Shown: in pieces, positions 34,988 to 44,353 of the stretch
Position numbering within the stretch: the stretch's first letter is position 1
Layout: each line of letters begins with the position of its first letter
Assembly: GCA_965279295.1 (NCBI GenBank)
Contig: CBDIHQ010000018.1
Direction: 5' to 3' (one strand)
Length of the DNA stretch: 64,000 nucleotides
Source: Aquabacter sp965279295
Lineage (GTDB): Bacteria; Pseudomonadota; Alphaproteobacteria; Rhizobiales; Xanthobacteraceae
Position numbers and translations under genes: made by a program
The notes under the pieces: generated by a model
Told to the model about the DNA's origin: nothing
The model's input: only the letters and a program-made list of their open reading frames with translations
The model's database searches: none

Positions 34988-36163
34988 TTACAAGCCGCCT
35001 TCGGAATAGGTTGCAATGGCGTCCAGCGCGCAGATGATGTGGTAGAGACTGCTGGTGCGCGCAGGTTCGGACGCAGGGACGCCGTCCGGCGCGATATGTT
35101 CCCACCACATGCCGGGGATCGGATGGCGCAGGAAGCGAGCCAGCCCACGGGCGGCGTCCGCAGCGCGGTCTTCGGCGGCCGCGCGGGCGGTGCCGTCTGC
35201 TGCGGTCCGGGCGGCTGCCAGATGCGCCTTGATGCGCTCGGTCTGCGGCCACAGGCGCGCCCGCGCGTCGCGCACCGTGAGGTCGGCGTTCAGTTCGTTG
35301 ACCGCGAGATCGAGCGAGACCGCGATGCCGTTGGCTTCGCCAAGGGCGATCAGCCGGCGCGAGACGTCCAGGGCATCCGCGCGCTTGCGCAGCAGGCCCC
35401 AGCGCGCGAGCAGCCAGGCCCACTCGAACTGGTGTCCAGGCTCCACCACACTGCCGGCGACGTCGGGCAACTGCTCCCAATCGCCGCCGAAATATTCGCG
35501 CACCGCGCCTGTCCGGGTATCGACGAAGCGGGCGAGGGCCAGTTCGCCGATCTCGTCGGTGAACCCGTCCCATCCGTGTCCGGGCGCGACATCCGCCCAG
35601 GCGAGGCCCGCTTCCATGAGATGCATATGCGGGTTGCTGGCGAGCGGAAGCTTGCGCGGCTGTCCTTCGTCGAAACCGCCAGAGGGATGCGCGAAGCCCG
35701 CTTGCATGCCCGCGCGCAGGCGCACCGCCCGAACGGTGAGGGTTTCCGCGTCCTCCCCTTCCTCTTGCCCCGCGCGCGCCGCAGCAGCCAGGCCGAAAAG
35801 GGTGAAGGCGTGGTCGTAGAGGTCGAAGTCGACCCGCGCCGGCCGCCCCGCGCCATCCACGGTCGGCACGACAAGGCCGTCGTCATGCAGGTGAAAGCGC
35901 GACAGGGCGGCGATGGAATGGTCGAGACCCGCTTTCGCCGGCCCCTGCCAGCCCAGGCGCAGCGCCGTCGCAAAGCAATAGATCTGGCGGCCGACCACGC
36001 GCGCGCGCCGGGGGTCCCGGATCGGCACGCCCTCGGGGGTGATCCGCTCGAAGAAGCCGCCGGCCTCATGGTCGATGCACGCCTGCGACCAGAACGGCAG
36101 CGCATCCTCGAAAAGCCAGGACATGAGGCGCGCCTGTTCCGCGCGCAGGCTGTCAGACATCAT
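34988..36163 (-). CDS. AGE-family sugar epimerase/isomerase
   Basis: A 391-residue member of the N-acylglucosamine 2-epimerase (AGE) family, alpha-toroid enzymes that interconvert sugars such as mannose and fructose or GlcNAc and ManNAc. Typical motifs are LYDHAFTLFGLA, NPHMHLMEA, VVEPGHQFEWAWLL and, at the end, GMWWEHIAPDG. The exact substrate cannot be told. Its 5' end overlaps the 3' end of the HAD phosphatase gene by 11 bases, so the two act in one operon, perhaps in making a sugar precursor for the envelope. Confidence 0.85.
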   Translation of the reverse strand: MMSDSLRAEQARLMSWLFEDALPFWSQACIDHEAGGFFERITPEGVPIRDPRRARVVGRQIYCFATALRLGWQGPAKAGLDHSIAALSRFHLHDDGLVVPTVDGAGRPARVDFDLYDHAFTLFGLAAAARAGQEEGEDAETLTVRAVRLRAGMQAGFAHPSGGFDEGQPRKLPLASNPHMHLMEAGLAWADVAPGHGWDGFTDEIGELALARFVDTRTGAVREYFGGDWEQLPDVAGSVVEPGHQFEWAWLLARWGLLRKRADALDVSRRLIALGEANGIAVSLDLAVNELNADLTVRDARARLWPQTERIKAHLAAARTAADGTARAAAEDRAADAARGLARFLRHPIPGMWWEHIAPDGVPASEPARTSSLYHIICALDAIATYSEGGL

Positions 36164-36695
36164 GGGGCTGGGTCAGATCCTGAAGGATGGGGCTGAGAAA
36201 CTGGTCCAGATTGCCGCCCGAGAACAGATGTCCCGGAATGCCGGCGGCGGCGGCCGCCGCCATGTCGGTGTCCTTGTCGCCGATCATCACGCTGCGCGCC
36301 GGGTCGACCGGCCAGTGCTTCATGAGGTCCAGCAGCATGCCGGGCTGCGGCTTGCGCCAGTCGGAATGCGTCCGGTAGGCGTCGATGCTGCCCTCCGGAT
36401 GGTAGGGGCAGAAGCGCTCATCGTCGATATGAGCGCCGATTTCGGCGAGGTCCGCCTCAAGCTTGCCGCGCACCCGCCGATAGTCCGCCTCGGTGTAGAA
36501 CCCCCGCGCGATGCCGGACTGGTTCGTGACAATGAAGGCATAAAGCCCCGACCCATTGATTCGCCGCACGGCGTCGCGCGCACCGGCGATCCACTCGAAC
36601 CGATCCACGCTGCCGATATAGCCGCGGTCGACATTCAGCACGCCGTCGCGGTCGAGAAAGACCGCGCCACGCGTCTTTGGTGGGTCCGCCTGCAT
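36153..36695 (-). CDS. HAD-IIIA phosphatase, GmhB-like (heptose bisphosphate phosphatase)
   Basis: About 180 residues of the HisB/GmhB-type HAD phosphatase family. The nucleophile motif VFLDRDGVLNVDRGY, TNQSGIARG, the zinc-loop region FCPYHPEGS and late GDKDTDM are present. GmhB removes the 7-phosphate of D-glycero-manno-heptose 1,7-bisphosphate in LPS core synthesis, but the loop keeps only one cysteine of the usual set, so another sugar phosphate is possible. The ATG at 36695 was preferred; an upstream ATG at 36779 would add 28 residues. Operon with the AGE gene. Confidence 0.8.
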   Translation of the reverse strand: MQADPPKTRGAVFLDRDGVLNVDRGYIGSVDRFEWIAGARDAVRRINGSGLYAFIVTNQSGIARGFYTEADYRRVRGKLEADLAEIGAHIDDERFCPYHPEGSIDAYRTHSDWRKPQPGMLLDLMKHWPVDPARSVMIGDKDTDMAAAAAAGIPGHLFSGGNLDQFLSPILQDLTQPHDV

Positions 36696-36864
36696 CACAT
36701 CCGCACCTGCGTCTGAACTTGGCCGTGTCACACGGGCGCCCCCTGGAACCCGAAGCGCCGGCCGGACTTGGTTACGCACCGCTTTTGCCCGCGCACCCGC
36801 ATTGGCGGCAAGTGTGGCGCGTGTGTATCAGTGAAAACATTCAAAAAATGTACCGGAGGATTTC

Positions 36865-37137
36865 ATGAGCGCGCCCTTCCCTTCTCCCCGGCAGATCGCC
36901 GCCGCCCGCGAACTGGCCGGGCTGTCACGCGGGGATGTCGCCCGGGCCGTGGGCCTAACAGAAGCGGAACTGGCGCGCCTGGAGAGCGGTGGTGAGGCAA
37001 CGGTGGCCCTGGAGGCGATACGCGCGCACCTGGAATCCGAAGGCATCGAGTTTATCGAGGGGCCCGGCGTCCGCCTGCGGCCGGCCGATTCCGAAGGGTT
37101 GCGCGCAGACCAGCTCAATGCGTCGAACGATGATTAA
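36865..37137 (+). CDS. XRE-family helix-turn-helix protein
   Basis: A 90-residue small XRE-type DNA-binding protein: RQIAAARELAGLSRGDVARAVGLTEAELARLE is the helix-turn-helix, followed by a segment AIRAHLESEGIEFIEGPGVRLRPAD that ends many short alphaproteobacterial regulators of this class. The target is unknown. A ribosome site (ggagg) precedes the ATG, and about 60 bases of AT-richer sequence before it (36826-36862) may hold the promoter. Confidence 0.85.
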   Translation: MSAPFPSPRQIAAARELAGLSRGDVARAVGLTEAELARLESGGEATVALEAIRAHLESEGIEFIEGPGVRLRPADSEGLRADQLNASNDD

Positions 37138-37234
37138 GCAGAGGGTCGAGAGCGGCTTGTTCCGCGCGGCCCTTGCGATATCCTGACACCTCAAACGGCG
37201 CGTCGCGGAGAACGGGACCGCCCGGAGGATAAGA

Positions 37235-37450
37235 ATGCTGAAGCATCCGCTGGAAGGACAGTTCATCGAGGGCCTCGGCGTTATCGAGACCTCGGAGAGT
37301 GACAACATCCTGCGCTGGGATGGAAAGATGGTGTATGTCGAGCACGACATCTACCATAACGGGCAGCTCGTTCATTCCAAGTACAAGCGCCGCGTGACCA
37401 AGGAAGTCGCGCGCGTGCTGCTGGCGAGCATCGCCGCGCCGACCAATTGA
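37235..37450 (+). CDS. Conserved small hypothetical protein
   Basis: A 71-residue protein beginning MLKHPLEGQFIEGLGV, with a mixed strand pattern (KMVYVEHDIYHNGQLVHSKYKRR). I do not know its function; composition and a ribosome site (cggagg) before the ATG support a real gene. It is followed directly by a strong terminator. Confidence 0.65.
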   Translation: MLKHPLEGQFIEGLGVIETSESDNILRWDGKMVYVEHDIYHNGQLVHSKYKRRVTKEVARVLLASIAAPTN

Positions 37451-37456
37451 ATGCGC

Positions 37457-37484
37457 CTCCCGCAGGGCATTCACCCTGCGGGAG
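37457..37484 (+). terminator. Rho-independent terminator
   Basis: ctcccgcaggg (37457-37467) and ccctgcgggag (37474-37484) form a perfect 11-base stem with a six-base loop, seven bases after the stop of the small hypothetical gene. The run after it is short (ttatcgctt). It can also serve the convergent DUF4142 gene. Confidence 0.85.
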
Positions 37485-37534
37485 TTATCGCTTCAAAAGG
37501 TCTTTGGTTAGGGCTTCTGTCAGGTCTTCACGCC

Positions 37535-38107
37535 TCAGGTTTTCACCTGGAGGCGCTTGATCGCATCGAGATGCGCCTTGAGCATGGGGAGCGTCTTGGC
37601 GGCGAAGGCTTTCAGCGCCGATTGGTCGCCGTCCATCGCATATGAGGCGAAGATCGCCGTTGCCGCGTCATGCTCCTGGGTCTGGATCTGGATGTAGAGC
37701 GTGTCGAAGTCGGTGCCGGTCGCCGCGTTGAGGCGCTCCAGCGCCGTCTCGTGCTTGGCATCCATCCGGGTGGGAATGGTGATCTGGCCGTCGGCGGTCT
37801 CAGCGGCGGCCTTCAGATCCGTCATGATGAGTTCGTGGTCGCGGGTCATGCGCTCGGCGAACGCGCGAACCTCGGGGTTCTTGCTCTTCTTGAGCGCGAG
37901 GGCGCTGGTTTCCATCTCGAACAGGCCGCCGGTGCCGGCGGTTTCGACGAATTTCGGGCCGGAGAGGGTTCCCGCCAATTGGGCGTTGGCCGGCGTCGTC
38001 CAGGTCGCCAACGGTACGAACAAGGGCAACGGAAAGACCAGGCTCGCCAGAAGCACGAGCTTTGGAGCCATCCGTTTGCGAACCGTCATTGGGGTGGGGT
38101 GTGACAT
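37535..38107 (-). CDS. DUF4142 exported protein
   Basis: A 190-residue exported DUF4142 protein. An N-terminal signal segment (about 12-42, ending TPANAQ) is followed by the ferritin-like helical domain with FVETAGTGGLFEMETSALAL and a helix containing VRAFAERMTRDHE, later QTQEHDAATAIFASYA. The function is not known; members are often stress-induced envelope proteins. It lies alone, convergent with the small gene upstream, and a ribosome site (aaggagaa) precedes its start. Confidence 0.85.
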   Translation of the reverse strand: MSHPTPMTVRKRMAPKLVLLASLVFPLPLFVPLATWTTPANAQLAGTLSGPKFVETAGTGGLFEMETSALALKKSKNPEVRAFAERMTRDHELIMTDLKAAAETADGQITIPTRMDAKHETALERLNAATGTDFDTLYIQIQTQEHDAATAIFASYAMDGDQSALKAFAAKTLPMLKAHLDAIKRLQVKT

Positions 38108-38294
38108 GATTATTCTCCTTCCCCGCGTTCATTCCGGCGCCAGCGCCGGCTTTCGGCATATCCATGCCTCTTCTGGGAAGGAGAACAGCGCGCGGTCGCC
38201 GGGGGTTCCAAAGTCCTGAAGACGCGGTATGCAACTGAGGTTCGGGTGTCGCGTTACTGACGCGTCCGCGTTTCACTCAAGAGGCCGAGTTCGC

Positions 38295-39578
38295 ATGTCC
38301 CTGTTCGGGCAGCCGATAAGACCGGCCTTGGTGTGCCTGCTGCTGGGCCTTGCGACATTTGCCCTGATCCTCGCGAACCCGCAGGGTCTGCAAAACCCCA
38401 GCGGCACCGGAAACGGACAATATGCCGACCTCGGCGATTCCTTCTCCGAAAGCATCGTGCGCAATACGACCATCCGGAACGCCACCATCCCGAGCGATCC
38501 CAGCATTCTACCCATCATCGCGAAGGGATATGCGGCTGGCGATTACCATTATTATCCCGATCATTACACGAAATATTACACCAACCTGTCACTCCAGACG
38601 CTCATTTTCGGAAAATTGGCGGTTCTGCTTAAATTTAACGACCAGAATAAAATAGAATATTTATTCACCACCCTCAGATTGATCAATCTCTTCCTATTTT
38701 CGATCTTCACATCCTACTTCGCCCTCAATTTCTGCATTCAGAACAACCTGAAATCCATATACGCGATCCCGATACTGCTGAGCTTTTCAGCGGGGTTCAT
38801 TCTGTACGGGCAGAATTTGTATTTCCTCTCCGCGACCATGGTGGCCCCGGCGGCGCTCATTTCGGGGCAATTGTCGCGAACCGGGCGATTTTCTTGGGCC
38901 GCGGTGTTCGCGCTGGGGTTTTGCTATTTCCTGCGCCAGTACGAACTCGCCACCGTTTTCGCGCTGCTGACCGCATTCAGCGCGGCGCTGTTTACCGCCT
39001 CCAAGGCAAAGGCGCGGGCAAAAAACGCGCTCATAGCCTTCAGTGCCATACTGGCGGCGTTCCTGGTGACGGCGTGCCTCCATGTCCTCATCGTCTTCGC
39101 CGACAGCCAGATGACCCTATCCCTGCGCGCATCCTTCGCGCTGGCGTTTCAGACCGCGACCGAGCGCACCTTGTCCCTGTCCCATGCGCCCGCCCCCTTC
39201 ACGCGGGCGTTCTTCGCCGCGATGGAACTGCGCTGGGAGCAGTGGGCGTTCCGCATTGCCGGGCACACGGTGCAGATCAGCGAGCGGAACCTGCTGCTGG
39301 TCATGCTCGCTTTGGTGCCGGTGATCGCGTGGAGGCGAAAGCCGGTGGAGATCACGATCCTGCTCTACGGTTTCGCCGGCTATGTCTCCTGGTACATCTT
39401 CGCGTACCAGCACATCATCGTCCACGCGATGTACGACTGGTACATCTTCGCCCTGACCATCGGCCTGTCCTTCAGCCTGCTCGCCTTGATCGCGCTGGAT
39501 GCGCTTGGCGCGCGCATCACGCGGTGGTGGCGCGGGACGCCTCAGTCTTTCACGCGCAGCAAAGCGAAGCCGTCATAG
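38295..39578 (+). CDS. Polytopic membrane protein of unknown function
   Basis: A 427-residue protein with about 10 predicted membrane segments and one large periplasmic loop (about 35-105) rich in tyrosine and asparagine. The layout recalls membrane glycosyltransferases or polysaccharide-related proteins, but no motif can be named. The stretch 38500-38780 is clearly less GC-rich than its neighbours, a sign of foreign origin. The ATG at 38295 begins the first membrane segment. The 3' end overlaps the oppositely oriented O-methyltransferase by 37 bases. Confidence 0.6.
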   Translation: MSLFGQPIRPALVCLLLGLATFALILANPQGLQNPSGTGNGQYADLGDSFSESIVRNTTIRNATIPSDPSILPIIAKGYAAGDYHYYPDHYTKYYTNLSLQTLIFGKLAVLLKFNDQNKIEYLFTTLRLINLFLFSIFTSYFALNFCIQNNLKSIYAIPILLSFSAGFILYGQNLYFLSATMVAPAALISGQLSRTGRFSWAAVFALGFCYFLRQYELATVFALLTAFSAALFTASKAKARAKNALIAFSAILAAFLVTACLHVLIVFADSQMTLSLRASFALAFQTATERTLSLSHAPAPFTRAFFAAMELRWEQWAFRIAGHTVQISERNLLLVMLALVPVIAWRRKPVEITILLYGFAGYVSWYIFAYQHIIVHAMYDWYIFALTIGLSFSLLALIALDALGARITRWWRGTPQSFTRSKAKPS

Positions 39579-40210
39579 CCCTTGCTGCCCACCGTCTGCA
39601 CCGCCGTCGCTTGCAGGCGCGGATCGGCGGCGACCATCTCGAACAGGCGCCGCACACCCCGCACCTTGGGATCGGTGCTCGCCGGGTTCGCCACTTCGCC
39701 CTCGCGGATGACGTTGTCGCAGACGATCAGCGTGCCCGGCCGCGAGAGGCGGAGCGACCAAATCAGATAGTCCGGATTGCTGGGCTTATCGGCGTCGATG
39801 AAGATCAGGTCGAACGGGCCGAGGCCGTCAGCTTCCACCCCAGGCAGGGTATCGATCGCGAGCCCCACCCTGAGGTCGATAAGATGATCCAGGCCCGCCC
39901 GGACGAAATTCTCCCGTGCCACCTTGGCGTGGGCAGGGTCTGCCTCCAGCGTCACGATGCGGCCGTCGCTCCCCAGCGTGCGCGCCATGCAGATGGCGCT
40001 ATAGCCGCCGAGGGTGCCGATTTCCAGAATGCGCCGCGCCTCAACCATGCGGGCGAACAGCGCCAGCATCTCGCCCTGCGCCGGTGACACATTGATCGCG
40101 GGAAGCCCGGCCGCGTCGCTCGCGGCCAGCGCGGCGTCCAGCACCGCGTCATGTCCCAGCAGGGTCTCGACAATGTAGTCGTCGACCTTGGTCCACTGAT
40201 CCGCGCTCAT
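39542..40210 (-). CDS. Class I SAM-dependent O-methyltransferase
   Basis: A 222-residue O-methyltransferase of the caffeoyl-CoA/catechol OMT type. Motif I is ILEIGTLGGYSAI, followed by IVTLEADPAHAKVARENFVRAG and the metal-binding region DLIFIDADKPSN, and later VCDNVIREG. Bacterial members methylate diverse small molecules; the substrate is not visible. The stop lies within the 3' end of the membrane-protein gene on the other strand. Confidence 0.9.
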   Translation of the reverse strand: MSADQWTKVDDYIVETLLGHDAVLDAALAASDAAGLPAINVSPAQGEMLALFARMVEARRILEIGTLGGYSAICMARTLGSDGRIVTLEADPAHAKVARENFVRAGLDHLIDLRVGLAIDTLPGVEADGLGPFDLIFIDADKPSNPDYLIWSLRLSRPGTLIVCDNVIREGEVANPASTDPKVRGVRRLFEMVAADPRLQATAVQTVGSKGYDGFALLRVKD

Positions 40211-40234
40211 GCCCGGGGCTCCATTCGTAGAAGA

Positions 40235-40666
40235 CTATTCCTCGTCGCTCTCCCGCGCGGCGCGGATCGAGAGCACCGCGAAGGCGACCACCAGCGCCAC
40301 CTCGAACAAAGACAGCACCAGCAGGCGGGACATGCCCTCCGGCGCCCAGATCCCCAGAACCACCTGCGTCAGGGTCGCAAGCAGCCAGAGCACGACGCCC
40401 CATCCCGCGCCCAGCCAGAGACCGACGCCGGCGATGGGATCGATGATGGCCGCCCAGATGATCCCGACCTGCACCATGGTCGGCAGATCCTGGAACCCGC
40501 CGAACTGCCCCTCGCCCACCCCGCAGATGATCCCCCAGTGATAGATCCCCTCCAGCAGAAGGAAGATCGCCACCGCGCGCAGGAAAAACACCAGCCGGCG
40601 ACGCCAGGGCGTCAGCCGCTCCATGTGCGCCTTGGCGCTGGCGTCGATGGGATCGTAATGGCTCAT
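40235..40666 (-). CDS. DUF6163 family membrane protein
   Basis: A 143-residue membrane protein with four hydrophobic segments (about 24-46, 64-82, 88-108 and 115-137). The sequence resembles DUF6163, small membrane proteins of Hyphomicrobiales whose function is unknown. Its start overlaps the stop of the enoyl-CoA hydratase-family gene by four bases, so the two are transcribed together. Confidence 0.75.
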   Translation of the reverse strand: MSHYDPIDASAKAHMERLTPWRRRLVFFLRAVAIFLLLEGIYHWGIICGVGEGQFGGFQDLPTMVQVGIIWAAIIDPIAGVGLWLGAGWGVVLWLLATLTQVVLGIWAPEGMSRLLVLSLFEVALVVAFAVLSIRAARESDEE

Positions 40667-41745
40667 CTGGCCGCCGGTTCCAGGTGTGCTGCCAGCGCCA
40701 GTTCGTCAGGGATCGGCGCGAACTGCGCCGCGATCACCGCCGGATCGACCTGTTCGAGGCGCGCGGGTTGCCAACGCGGCGTGTTGTCCTTGTCGACGAG
40801 GATGGCGCGCACCCCCTCGTAGAAATCGTGGCCGCGCGCGACCCGGTTGACGATGCGAAATTCGGTGACAAGGCACCCGGCGAGATCGAGCGCGGGTCCG
40901 CGCCGCATCTGCTCCATGGTGATGCAGAGGCTGGTCGGGCACGCCGCGCGCATGGCGGCGCTGGCCTTGGCTGCGAACGCCCCGGCCTCATCGCCCGCCG
41001 CGGCACGTTCATCAAGCCGGGCCAGGATGATCTTGAGGTCGCCCTGCTGGAAAATATCGGCGATCAGGGCGCCATGAACGTCGAGCGGCGCAGGCTCGGG
41101 GACGCTGGCGAACGCCGCCAGCACCTCGGGCACAGCGCCGGAGCCGCACAGCGCGGCCTCCAGCTCCGCGAAGCGCGCGGAGGGCACGGTGTGCGTGGCA
41201 AGTCCGGTCGCGAGGGCATCCGCCGACTTGATGCGTACACCCGTCAGAGCGAGATACACGCCCCGCGCGCCCGGCAGACGCGGCAGCACATGGGTGCCCC
41301 CGACATCGGGAAACAGGCCGATATTCACTTCCGGCATGGCGAACAGGTAACGGTCTCCCGCCACGCGATATGTGCCGTGCGCGGAAAGGCCAAAGCCGCC
41401 GCCCATGCAGATGCCGTCGATCAGCGAGACATAGGGCTTGGGATAAGTGCCGATATAATGATTGAGGAGATATTCCTCGCGCCAGAATTCCAGCGCCTCC
41501 TCATAGCGGCCGGCCCGGCCGAGATCGTAGATCGCGCGGATGTCGCCCCCGGCGCAGAAGGCGCGCTCGCCCGCCGCCTTGAGCACCACCCGGCTGATGG
41601 TGTCGTCCTGCGCCCATTCCAGCATCTGCGGGTGGATCAGCCGCACCATGGCATGGCTCAGGGCATTGAGCGCCTTGGGCCGGTTGAGGGTGATGATGCC
41701 GGCTTCTCCCCGGCGCTCGAACAGGACCTCGGGTTCACTGGACAC
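40663..41745 (-). CDS. Enoyl-CoA hydratase family, 3-hydroxyisobutyryl-CoA hydrolase type
   Basis: A 360-residue crotonase-fold protein of the 3-hydroxyisobutyryl-CoA hydrolase type, a step of valine breakdown. The length, ITLNRPKALNALSHAMV, the oxyanion-hole segment RAFCAGGDIRAIYDLG, IMGGGFGLSAH-like sequence and the MPEVNIGLFPDVGGTHVLPRL motif all fit. The GTG start at 41745 (VSSEPEVLF) was chosen because it has a ribosome site (ggggag) nearby; the upstream ATG at 41799 adds unrelated basic residues. It is co-transcribed with the DUF6163 gene. Confidence 0.85.
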   Translation of the reverse strand: MSSEPEVLFERRGEAGIITLNRPKALNALSHAMVRLIHPQMLEWAQDDTISRVVLKAAGERAFCAGGDIRAIYDLGRAGRYEEALEFWREEYLLNHYIGTYPKPYVSLIDGICMGGGFGLSAHGTYRVAGDRYLFAMPEVNIGLFPDVGGTHVLPRLPGARGVYLALTGVRIKSADALATGLATHTVPSARFAELEAALCGSGAVPEVLAAFASVPEPAPLDVHGALIADIFQQGDLKIILARLDERAAAGDEAGAFAAKASAAMRAACPTSLCITMEQMRRGPALDLAGCLVTEFRIVNRVARGHDFYEGVRAILVDKDNTPRWQPARLEQVDPAVIAAQFAPIPDELALAAHLEPAAR

Positions 41746-41987
41746 TGGCGCTCCCCTGAGACTGCAACGCTGCGGACGGGCGAGGGTTAGACGGCGCACC
41801 CCCGAGCGTCAACGTGCGAGCACCCGGCAGGAGGCATGCAAACGGCGCGAGTGCGCCGGACGTGGCTTGGAAAAAACGAAATAGACTTGGAAAGGCGGGG
41901 GCACGTAGCAAAGCTCGCGCCCGACCGCGTGTGGGTTTATATAGCCTCGCCGCAGTTTCCCGACCTCAGATAATCGCGAGCCAACCC

Positions 41988-43034
41988 ATGCCTGTCAGCC
42001 ACGCCCGTTTTCGCTCGAAAGCCGAGACCGAAACCGCGATGCAGGAGGCCGGGCTCGGCATCGCCACGCGCCTGCGCCGCAACCGCAAGAGCGACTGGTC
42101 GCGGCGTCTGGTGCGCGAGAACACGCTGACGGTCGATGATTTAATCTGGCCGCTGTTCGTCACCGAGGGCGAGGCCAAGCGCGAGCCCATCGCCTCCATG
42201 CCCGGCGTCGAGCGTCTCAGTGTGGACGAAGCCGTGCGCGCTGCGGAAGAGGCGGCCCGCCTCGGCATTCCGGCGATCGCGCTGTTTCCCTACACCGAGC
42301 CCGGCCTGCGCGACCCCGAAGGCCGGGAGGCGCTGAACGATGCCAATCTGGTCTGCCGCACCCTGCGGGCGGTGAAGCGCGAAGTGCCCGAGATCGGCCT
42401 CATCACAGACGTTGCGCTCGACCCCTACACCAGCCATGGCCACGACGGCCTGCTGGAAGACGGCCGCATCCTGAACGACGAAACCGTGGCTGTGCTGGTT
42501 CGCCAGGCCATCGTGCAGGCCGAAGCCGGCACCGACGTGATCGCTCCCTCCGACATGATGGACGGGCGCATCGGCGCGATCCGCGCCGGCCTGGACGCGG
42601 CCGGGTTCCAGGACGTGCAGATCATGTCCTATGCCGCGAAATACGCCTCTGCCTTTTATGGGCCGTTCCGCGACGCCATCGGCACCGCGAAAACCCTGTC
42701 CGGCGACAAGCGCACCTATCAGATGGACCCGGCCAACGGCTTGGAAGCCCTGCGCGAGGCGGCCCTCGACGTGGAAGAGGGCGCGGACATGCTGATGGTA
42801 AAGCCCGGCCTGCCCTATCTCGACATCGTGTATCGCCTGAAGGAGGCGTTCGGTCTGCCCACCTACGCCTACCAGGTGTCCGGCGAATACGCGATGATCG
42901 AGGGCGCGGCCCGCAACGGCTGGGTGGATGGCGAGCGGATCATGCTGGAGAGCCTGATGGCCTTCAAACGGGCCGGCGCCGACGGCATCCTGACCTATTT
43001 CGCCCCGCGCGTCGCCAAGCTGCTGAAGGCATAG
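41988..43034 (+). CDS. hemB: Delta-aminolevulinic acid dehydratase (porphobilinogen synthase)
   Basis: A 348-residue HemB, which joins two 5-aminolevulinate molecules to porphobilinogen in haem and chlorophyll synthesis. Signature parts are LIWPLFVTEG, IALFPYTEPGL, ITDVALDPYTSHGHDG, VIAPSDMMDGRIGAIR, the first active lysine in MSYAAKYASAFYGPFRDA and the Schiff-base lysine in ADMLMVKPGLPYLD. The DPYTSHGHDG segment lacks the zinc cysteines, so it is a magnesium-type enzyme. The start MPVSHARF gives the normal length. Confidence 0.97.
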   Translation: MPVSHARFRSKAETETAMQEAGLGIATRLRRNRKSDWSRRLVRENTLTVDDLIWPLFVTEGEAKREPIASMPGVERLSVDEAVRAAEEAARLGIPAIALFPYTEPGLRDPEGREALNDANLVCRTLRAVKREVPEIGLITDVALDPYTSHGHDGLLEDGRILNDETVAVLVRQAIVQAEAGTDVIAPSDMMDGRIGAIRAGLDAAGFQDVQIMSYAAKYASAFYGPFRDAIGTAKTLSGDKRTYQMDPANGLEALREAALDVEEGADMLMVKPGLPYLDIVYRLKEAFGLPTYAYQVSGEYAMIEGAARNGWVDGERIMLESLMAFKRAGADGILTYFAPRVAKLLKA

Positions 43035-43044
43035 GCGGACAATT

Positions 43045-44289
43045 GTGAACGCTCCCGAGCAGAGCCTGCCCGTCACCTTCGCCGATGTGGAAGCCGCCCG
43101 CCCTATCGTCGCGGCGGCGGTGGTGCGCACGCCCACGCTCCGCTCGCCGAGCCTCTCCGCGCTCACGGGTGCCGATGTCTGGGTGAAGTTCGAGAATTTC
43201 CAGCTCACCTGCTCGTTCAAGGAGCGCGGGGCGGTCTCTAAGCTCGCCCGCCTCTCCGCCGAGGAGGCGGCACGGGGCGTGATCGCCATGTCGGCGGGCA
43301 ACCACGCCCAGGCGGTGGCCTATCACGGCACGCGGCTCGGCATCTCCACCACCATCGTCATGCCGGAGACCACGCCCCAGGTGAAGGTGATGGCCACCGA
43401 GGCGTTCGGCGCGCGCATCGTGCTTCACGGAGAGACCGTGGGCGATGCCGAGCAGGAAGCCCGGCGCATCGCGGAGGTGGAAAAGCGGGTGTTCGTCCAC
43501 CCCTATGACGACCCCTATGTCATCGCCGGCCAAGGCAGCGTCGGCCTGGAGATGATCGAGGATGGCGGCGCTTTCGACCAAATATTGGTGCCGGTGGGCG
43601 GCGGCGGGCTGATCTCCGGCATCGCCGTGGCGCTTCAGGCGCGGGCACCGCAGACCCAGGTGATCGGCGTCGAAGCCACGCTCTACCCCGCCATGCGCAC
43701 GGTTCTGGACGGCGCGGAGCGGCCCTCCGGCGGGCCGACGCTGGCGGAAGGCATCGCGGTGCGCAACATCGGGAAAATCACCTCGCACATCGTCGCCCGG
43801 CTGGTGCCGCATATCGTTCTGGTCGAGGAAAGCGCCCTTGAGCGCGCCGTGAATGCCCTGCTCACCCTGCAAAAGACCGTGACGGAGGGCGCGGGCGCCG
43901 CCGGCCTCGCGGCGCTGCTGACCGAGCCGGAGCGGTTTCGGGGCAAGAAGGTGGGCCTGGTGCTGACCGGGGGCAACATCGATCCCCGCGTGCTGGCCGG
44001 CATCATGGTGCGTGAACTGGAGCGCGACCACCGGATCGTCTCGTTCCGCCTCACCATTCTCGACCGGCCCGGCATCCTGGGGCAGATTTCGACCCTGCTG
44101 GGCAAGCTGGGCGGCAATATCCTGGAGGTGCATCACCGGCGCACCTTCCTCGATGTGCCGGCGAAGGGCACGCGGGTCGATCTCACCGTGGAAACCCGCG
44201 ACGAGGCCCATGCCATGGTGATCGAGGCGGCTCTTGGCGCCGAAGGGCTCCAGGTGCAGCGCCTCGGCACCGGCGGGGCCGAATGGTAG
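43045..44289 (+). CDS. ilvA: Threonine ammonia-lyase (dehydratase)
   Basis: A 414-residue PLP enzyme that turns threonine into 2-oxobutyrate. The PLP lysine is in FQLTCSFKERGA; SAGNHAQAVAYHG and the glycine-rich PVGGGGLISGIA loop bind PLP phosphate. The C-terminus (about 330-410) is one ACT domain (FRLTILDRPGILGQISTLLG), as in the shorter ilvA/tdcB-like forms. It starts with GTG 11 bases after hemB and may be co-transcribed with it. Anabolic or catabolic use cannot be told from sequence. Confidence 0.93.
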   Translation: MNAPEQSLPVTFADVEAARPIVAAAVVRTPTLRSPSLSALTGADVWVKFENFQLTCSFKERGAVSKLARLSAEEAARGVIAMSAGNHAQAVAYHGTRLGISTTIVMPETTPQVKVMATEAFGARIVLHGETVGDAEQEARRIAEVEKRVFVHPYDDPYVIAGQGSVGLEMIEDGGAFDQILVPVGGGGLISGIAVALQARAPQTQVIGVEATLYPAMRTVLDGAERPSGGPTLAEGIAVRNIGKITSHIVARLVPHIVLVEESALERAVNALLTLQKTVTEGAGAAGLAALLTEPERFRGKKVGLVLTGGNIDPRVLAGIMVRELERDHRIVSFRLTILDRPGILGQISTLLGKLGGNILEVHHRRTFLDVPAKGTRVDLTVETRDEAHAMVIEAALGAEGLQVQRLGTGGAEW

Positions 44290-44353
44290 CCGCATCCCCG
44301 CCTTGAGGGCGCCGCACTCGCCCGCCATTTTAACGGCTGAGGAGTGTCGATCC

